Shown in pieces: positions 29,865-33,730 of a stretch of 33,730 nt of DNA. Source of the DNA: Clostridiales bacterium (GTDB lineage Bacteria; Bacillota; Clostridia; Oscillospirales; Acutalibacteraceae); NCBI GenBank assembly GCA_012839705.1, contig DUMT01000098.1, forward strand, positions 1 to 33,730, read 5' to 3'. Positions within the stretch are counted from its first letter, which is position 1, and each line of letters starts with the position of its first letter. The position numbers were made by a program, and so were the translations under genes. The notes below the pieces were generated by a model. That model was not told where the DNA came from. It saw only the letters and a list, made by a program, of their open reading frames with translations, and did no database searches.

Positions 29865-31016
29865 TTGGATTTATTAGAACAATTTAGTTTTCTGTATAAC
29901 GGGTTGGCTTACCTGTTTTCGGGAGAAGGCTGGAAAAATCTCGTTATGTTCGCCATCGGAGGGATACTGATTTACCTCGCTCTGGCAAAAGATTTCGAGC
30001 CCGCCCTTTTGATGCCGATGGGGTTTGGCGCAATCCTTGTCAATATCCCGTGGTCGGGCGCTACTGGCTCGGGTGGCATTATAGATTGGCTTTTTAAAGT
30101 GGGAATTGAAGCCTCCGAGGCAATGCCCCTTCTTTTGTTTATCGGTATCGGGGCGATGATTGACTTTGGCCCCCTGCTTTCAAATCCGAAAATGTTGCTT
30201 TTTGGCGCGGCTGCCCAGTTCGGAATTTTCTTTACTGCCCTGGTTGCGTCAATTTTCTTTCCTGATTTTAAGGACGCTGCTGCAATCGGTGTTATCGGCG
30301 CTGCCGACGGCCCCACAGCAATACTTGTTTCGCAGGAATTCAAATCGAATTATATGGGCGCCATTGCGGTTGCCGCCTATTCATATATGTCGCTGGTGCC
30401 AATCATCCAGCCCTTTGCAATAAGGCTTGTCACAACCAAAAAAGAGCGCATGATCCGCATGCCCTATAACCCCCAGTCGGTAACCAGGCTTACAAGGATA
30501 TTGTTCCCGATAATTGTAACAATTATTGCCGGGCTTGTGGCACCTGCATCAGTATCCCTTGTCGGTATGCTGATGTTTGGAAACCTCCTCAGGGAATGCC
30601 TGAAGCTCGACAGCCTGTCCAATACTGCGCAGAACGCCCTGGCAAACCTCATTACAATCCTTTTAGGGATTACCATAGCCTCCAGCATGAAGGCTGACAA
30701 GTTTATTGATATCAGTACTTTGATAATCATTTTGCTAGGTCTTGTCGCGTTCGTGTTTGACACAATCGGCGGCGTATTGTTTGCCAAGCTGCTCAACATT
30801 TTCCTGCCGGAAGGCAAAAAAATAAACCCCATGGTCGGCGGCGCGGGGATTTCCGCATTCCCCATGTCTGCCCGTGTTATTCAGAAAATGGGGCTTAAAG
30901 AGGATAACCAGAACCACCTGCTTATGCATGCCATCGGCGCGAATGTTGCCGGGCAGATTGGTTCGGTTGTAGCCGGCGGTATTATTCTGACCGTTGTGCC
31001 GATGCTTGTCAAATGA
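29865..31016 (+). CDS. Na+-transporting carboxylic acid decarboxylase, beta subunit
   Basis: This encodes 383 residues. TTG 29865 is chosen because AAAAGGAGAG lies about six bases upstream and the sequence then reads L-D-L-L-E-Q-F, a normal family start; the longer frame from 29823 has no ribosome binding site. It is an integral membrane protein with about ten hydrophobic segments. The signature G-A-A-D-G-P-T-A-I-L contains D148, which matches the essential Na+-site Asp of OadB. This subunit decarboxylates carboxybiotin and pumps Na+ outward. It may belong to an oxaloacetate, methylmalonyl-CoA or glutaconyl-CoA decarboxylase; the substrate depends on an alpha subunit that is not in the window. 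The gamma-like subunit gene follows 27 bases later. Confidence 0.93.
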   Translation: MDLLEQFSFLYNGLAYLFSGEGWKNLVMFAIGGILIYLALAKDFEPALLMPMGFGAILVNIPWSGATGSGGIIDWLFKVGIEASEAMPLLLFIGIGAMIDFGPLLSNPKMLLFGAAAQFGIFFTALVASIFFPDFKDAAAIGVIGAADGPTAILVSQEFKSNYMGAIAVAAYSYMSLVPIIQPFAIRLVTTKKERMIRMPYNPQSVTRLTRILFPIIVTIIAGLVAPASVSLVGMLMFGNLLRECLKLDSLSNTAQNALANLITILLGITIASSMKADKFIDISTLIIILLGLVAFVFDTIGGVLFAKLLNIFLPEGKKINPMVGGAGISAFPMSARVIQKMGLKEDNQNHLLMHAIGANVAGQIGSVVAGGIILTVVPMLVK

Positions 31017-31043
31017 GCTTGATGAAAGAAAGGATGTGCCGCT

Positions 31044-31229
31044 ATGATTAATTTTGACAATGTTCCAAAAGCACTGTCCCTCATGCTGCTCGGCATGGTT
31101 GGAATTTTCATTGTAATGCTTGTTATCCTTTGCATGGTTGTTATATTGAACAGGGTTACAAAATATGCCGAAACTAGAAAAGCTAAAAAAGCCCAAGCTA
31201 AATTAAACGACAACGCAAAAAATGTATAG
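31044..31229 (+). CDS. OadG-like gamma subunit of the Na+-pumping decarboxylase
   Basis: This encodes 61 residues from ATG 31044, with AAAGGATG upstream. A short N-terminus is followed by one membrane segment (about 11-36) and a Lys/Ala-rich cytoplasmic tail, the plan of OadG-type gamma subunits that hold the alpha and beta subunits together. The usual Pro/Ala linker and C-terminal zinc-binding His are not evident, so it is a minimal form. It is co-transcribed with the beta subunit and followed by a terminator. Confidence 0.8.
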   Translation: MINFDNVPKALSLMLLGMVGIFIVMLVILCMVVILNRVTKYAETRKAKKAQAKLNDNAKNV

Positions 31230-31236
31230 CTGATTC

Positions 31237-31264
31237 AAGCGGGGGCGAAATTCTCCCGCTTTTT
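31237..31264 (+). terminator. Terminator after the decarboxylase subunit genes
   Basis: A 9-base-pair stem AAGCGGGGG / CTCCCGCTT (one G-U pair, 7-base loop) is followed by a short T-run. Confidence 0.82.
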
Positions 31265-31341
31265 GAGCATTTTCGAGGATTGAAACCGGGAAATTTTTAT
31301 CCGTGGTGTTTTACGGCTTTTTAAGGAAGGATGGAAATAAT

Positions 31342-32784
31342 ATGGCTGACAACAGCAACAAGAAGATGGTTGAATCCATAACCTCCATGGAGGAGGATTT
31401 TGCCAAATGGTATACGGACGTCGTAATTAAGGCAGAGCTTGCGTCCTATTCAGGGGTCCGCGGGTGCATGATTATCCGCCCCTACGGTACGGCGTTGTGG
31501 GAGAATATCAGGAACGACCTCGACGCCAGGTTCAAGGAGCTTGGGCATGAGAATGTAATGATGCCGCTTTTTATCCCAGAAAGCCTTCTGCAAAAGGAGA
31601 AGGACCACGTTGAGGGCTTTGCCCCCGAAGTTGCATGGGTTACCCATGGCGGCAGCGAAGAGCTGGCAGAGCGGCTTTGTGTGCGCCCGACTTCTGAAAC
31701 CCTGTTCTGCGACCACTACAGGGATATAATCCACTCCTACAGGGATTTGCCGAAACTTTATAACCAGTGGTGTTCGGTTGTAAGGTGGGAGAAAACCACC
31801 AGGCCATTCCTGCGCACCACCGAATTCTTCTGGCAGGAAGGCCATACCATGCACGAAACCGCTGAGGAAGCCATGGAGGAAACTGTCCGCATGTTGAATG
31901 TCTATGCGGATTTCTGCGAGCAGTCCCTTGCTATCCCTGTGATTAAGGGAAGGAAAACCGACAAGGAGAAGTTCGCCGGTGCGGAAATTACCTACACCAT
32001 TGAGGCAATGATGCATGACGGCAAGGCTCTGCAAAGCGGCACCAGCCATTATTTTGGCGACGGTTTTGCCCGGGCGTTTGATATCCAGTTTACCGGGCGG
32101 GATAATACACTCCAGTATCCCTTCCAGACATCCTGGGGTATGTCCACCCGCATTATCGGCGCGATTATCATGACCCACGGTGATGACAACGGGTTGGTAC
32201 TGCCGCCTGCCGTGGCGCCTGTTCAGCTTGTCATTATCCCGATTGCCCAGCACAAACCCGGTGTCATTGAGGCTGCTTCAGCTTTGAGGGACAGGCTGAA
32301 ATCGGTTGTAAGGGTTAAGATGGACGATTCGGACAATTCCGCCGGATGGAAGTTTGCCGAATATGAGATGAAGGGCGTGCCGCTGCGCCTTGAAATTGGG
32401 CCCAGGGATATTGAAAACAACCAGTGCGTGATTGTCCGCAGGGACAACCGCGAAAAGACTGTTGTTTCCCTTGACCAGCTTGAGCAGAAAATCCCTGAGC
32501 TCTTGAAAGCGGTTCACGACGGGCTTTATAAGAAGGCCCTCGAGCGCCGGGAGTCCATGACCTATACTGCTCTTACAATGGATGAGCTTATTGATATTGC
32601 GAGTAACAAACCCGGATTTATAAAATCTATGTGGTGCGGCGAGCTTGAGTGCGAAAACGCCCTGAAAGAGCAGGCTGGTGTTACCAGCCGGTGCATGCCC
32701 TTCGAGCAGGAGCACCTGTCCGATACCTGCGTATGCTGCGGCAAGCCTGCCAAAAAGATGGTTGTCTGGGGCAAGGCATATTAA
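31342..32784 (+). CDS. proS: Prolyl-tRNA synthetase, short archaeal/eukaryal-type (ProS3)
   Basis: This encodes 480 residues. ATG 31342 is preferred to an in-frame start at 31303 because AAGGAAGG precedes it. It has the class II synthetase core: motif 2 near [17 protein letters not shown] and motif 3 further on ([10 protein letters not shown]). An anticodon-binding domain (about 285-390) follows, and a C-terminal zinc-binding-like domain carries several Cys (W-C-G-E, S-R-C, C-V-C-C-G). It lacks the editing insertion of the long bacterial ProRS. This short form is found in several Clostridia. No T-box leader is visible in the 77 bases upstream. Confidence 0.97.
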   Translation: MADNSNKKMVESITSMEEDFAKWYTDVVIKAELASYSGVRGCMIIRPYGTALWENIRNDLDARFKELGHENVMMPLFIPESLLQKEKDHVEGFAPEVAWVTHGGSEELAERLCVRPTSETLFCDHYRDIIHSYRDLPKLYNQWCSVVRWEKTTRPFLRTTEFFWQEGHTMHETAEEAMEETVRMLNVYADFCEQSLAIPVIKGRKTDKEKFAGAEITYTIEAMMHDGKALQSGTSHYFGDGFARAFDIQFTGRDNTLQYPFQTSWGMSTRIIGAIIMTHGDDNGLVLPPAVAPVQLVIIPIAQHKPGVIEAASALRDRLKSVVRVKMDDSDNSAGWKFAEYEMKGVPLRLEIGPRDIENNQCVIVRRDNREKTVVSLDQLEQKIPELLKAVHDGLYKKALERRESMTYTALTMDELIDIASNKPGFIKSMWCGELECENALKEQAGVTSRCMPFEQEHLSDTCVCCGKPAKKMVVWGKAY

Positions 32785-32816
32785 TGCCTTTAAAATAAAA
32801 ATACAGGAGGCGGGTT

Positions 32817-33701
32817 ATGAAGAAAAGGAGCATTCTTAGTATTGTATTGTCGGCTATTGTTCTGGCTTTGCCGCTGGTTTCGTGTAAGTCCTCGCCAAAA
32901 CACAAGGTGACGGACGCCTACCCGGATAAAAAGGTGGGATTCCAGCTTGAAAAGCCGGAAAAAGGCGAGGAAATTGCCATAATGCACACCAGCATGGGGG
33001 ATATTAAAATCCGTTTGTTTCCCGAAGCTGCGCCAAAAGCGGTTGAAAACTTCGTTACCCATGCAAAAAACGGGTATTACAATGGGGTCACCTTCCACCG
33101 GGTTATTGACAACTTTATGATTCAGGGCGGCGACCCGAAAGGCGACGGCACTGGCGGGGAAAGCATTTATGGCAAGCCCTTTGAGGACGAGTTCGACCGT
33201 AAGCTGTTAAACCTGCGCGGAGCATTGTCCATGGCAAATTCCGGGATTTACGGGAAACCATCTAACGGCAGCCAGTTCTTTATAAACCAGACTCCGCCGG
33301 AGAAATTCCCCGGCAAGGAGTACTTTCAGAATTTAGCCAGCCAATACCACAGCCAATACAACTCCAAAAAAGCCGAGCTTTTGCAGGAATACAATTACTA
33401 CAAAGATCAGATAGACAGCATTTACGGTTCCTTTGACGCGTACTTTAAGTCAAGCTACTATCTCGCCCCTGACCCGAAACTCGTCCCTGACGAGGTTTGG
33501 GAGCTTTATGAAAAATACGGCGGCAACATTTATCTAGACGGAGCCTGGAGGGAAGCCAACGGCCATACCGTGTTCGGACAGGTTTTCGAGGGTTTGGACG
33601 TGGTGGACGCTATCGCCGCTGTAAAGACTGATTCTAAAACTAACAAGCCTCTGGAAGATGTTAAAATCAATTCGATTGAAATTGTTAAATATGAAGGATA
33701 A
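32817..33701 (+). CDS. Cyclophilin-type peptidyl-prolyl isomerase lipoprotein
   Basis: This encodes 294 residues from ATG 32817 with CAGGAGG six bases upstream. A lipoprotein signal ends at the lipobox L-V-S-C (C23), so the protein should be anchored outside the membrane and help fold secreted proteins. The cyclophilin domain starts at about residue 55. It contains A-V-E-N-F, the F-H-R-V-I segment with the catalytic Arg, I-Q-G-G-D-P, S-M-A-N-S and S-Q-F-F-I. The domain is interrupted by a charged, Tyr-rich helical-looking insertion of roughly 70-75 residues before the final H-T-V-F-G-Q-V-F-E-G-L-D segment. This makes it larger than the usual 160-residue core. It follows proS after 32 bases, with no terminator seen. 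Confidence 0.93.
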   Translation: MKKRSILSIVLSAIVLALPLVSCKSSPKHKVTDAYPDKKVGFQLEKPEKGEEIAIMHTSMGDIKIRLFPEAAPKAVENFVTHAKNGYYNGVTFHRVIDNFMIQGGDPKGDGTGGESIYGKPFEDEFDRKLLNLRGALSMANSGIYGKPSNGSQFFINQTPPEKFPGKEYFQNLASQYHSQYNSKKAELLQEYNYYKDQIDSIYGSFDAYFKSSYYLAPDPKLVPDEVWELYEKYGGNIYLDGAWREANGHTVFGQVFEGLDVVDAIAAVKTDSKTNKPLEDVKINSIEIVKYEG

Positions 33702-33708
33702 CAAAAAG

Positions 33709-33730
33709 GCTACCGTTGTTACGGTAGCTT
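33709..33730 (+). terminator. Terminator after the cyclophilin gene, cut by the window end
   Basis: A perfect 8-base-pair stem GCTACCGT / ACGGTAGC with a TGTT loop is followed by TT at the window edge. The rest of the T-tract lies outside. Confidence 0.75.

Noticed and set aside
31265-31341. T-box leader for proS
   Set aside because: Only 77 bases separate the preceding terminator from the gene, and no T-box consensus or specifier stem is visible.

Overview
The window looks like chromosomal DNA of a Gram-positive bacterium of the class Clostridia, probably in or near the Oscillospirales (inference; no rRNA is present to confirm it). Supporting signs are strong AGGAGG-type ribosome binding sites, frequent TTG starts, an LTA-synthase-like enzyme, a class B sortase, SpoIID/LytB and CAP/LysM wall proteins, the DUF512 - der - plsY - gpsA order, PlsY acyl-phosphate phospholipid synthesis, and a short ProRS of the archaeal/eukaryal type. 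No tRNA, rRNA, CRISPR array, insertion sequence or prophage gene was seen.

Layout. 1-2.3 kb: the 3' end of a DUF4886 gene, then on the minus strand two lipoproteins and a secreted LysM-CAP protein. 2.5-9.2 kb: an LtaS-type sulfatase-fold enzyme, an NfeD-flotillin pair, a DUF975 membrane protein and an aldehyde dehydrogenase. 9.2-9.9 kb: a minus-strand PilZ (c-di-GMP receptor) gene with a long structured leader. 10.2-14.5 kb: a D,D-carboxypeptidase, pgi, a small P-loop protein and a CofE-like protein. 14.6-15.4 kb: yceD-rpmF behind a perfect consensus promoter. 15.5-20.0 kb: DUF512 radical SAM protein, der, plsY, gpsA. 20.0-20.65 kb: a 650-base gap that I read as holding an unlisted 58-codon minus-strand membrane-peptide gene with its own promoter and terminator, and a convergent short plus-strand transcript. 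20.67-29.6 kb: cysteine desulfurase, sortase B, thiI, a giant fusion gene and mtaB. 29.8-31.2 kb: beta and gamma subunits of a Na+-pumping decarboxylase. 31.3-33.7 kb: proS and a cyclophilin lipoprotein.

The most unusual object is the gene at 24801-28232. One uninterrupted frame encodes a CinA-like cytoplasmic half, one membrane segment, a class B sortase fold whose catalytic His and Cys are both Asn, a Thr-rich linker, and a SpoIID/LytB domain that keeps its hallmark motifs. A paralogous sortase with the full His-Cys-Arg triad lies two genes upstream. These surface genes are interleaved with a tRNA sulfur pathway (cysteine desulfurase, ThiI, MtaB). The sequence suggests a membrane protein coupling a cytoplasmic CinA-type amidohydrolase to a peptidoglycan-cleaving domain outside the cell; that coupling is inference.

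Several genes have noteworthy 5' regions. Two wall-enzyme genes (LysM-CAP and D,D-carboxypeptidase) have upstream segments complementary to their own Shine-Dalgarno sequences. The DUF975 gene has an in-frame amber codon followed by a plausible 11-codon natural C-terminus.
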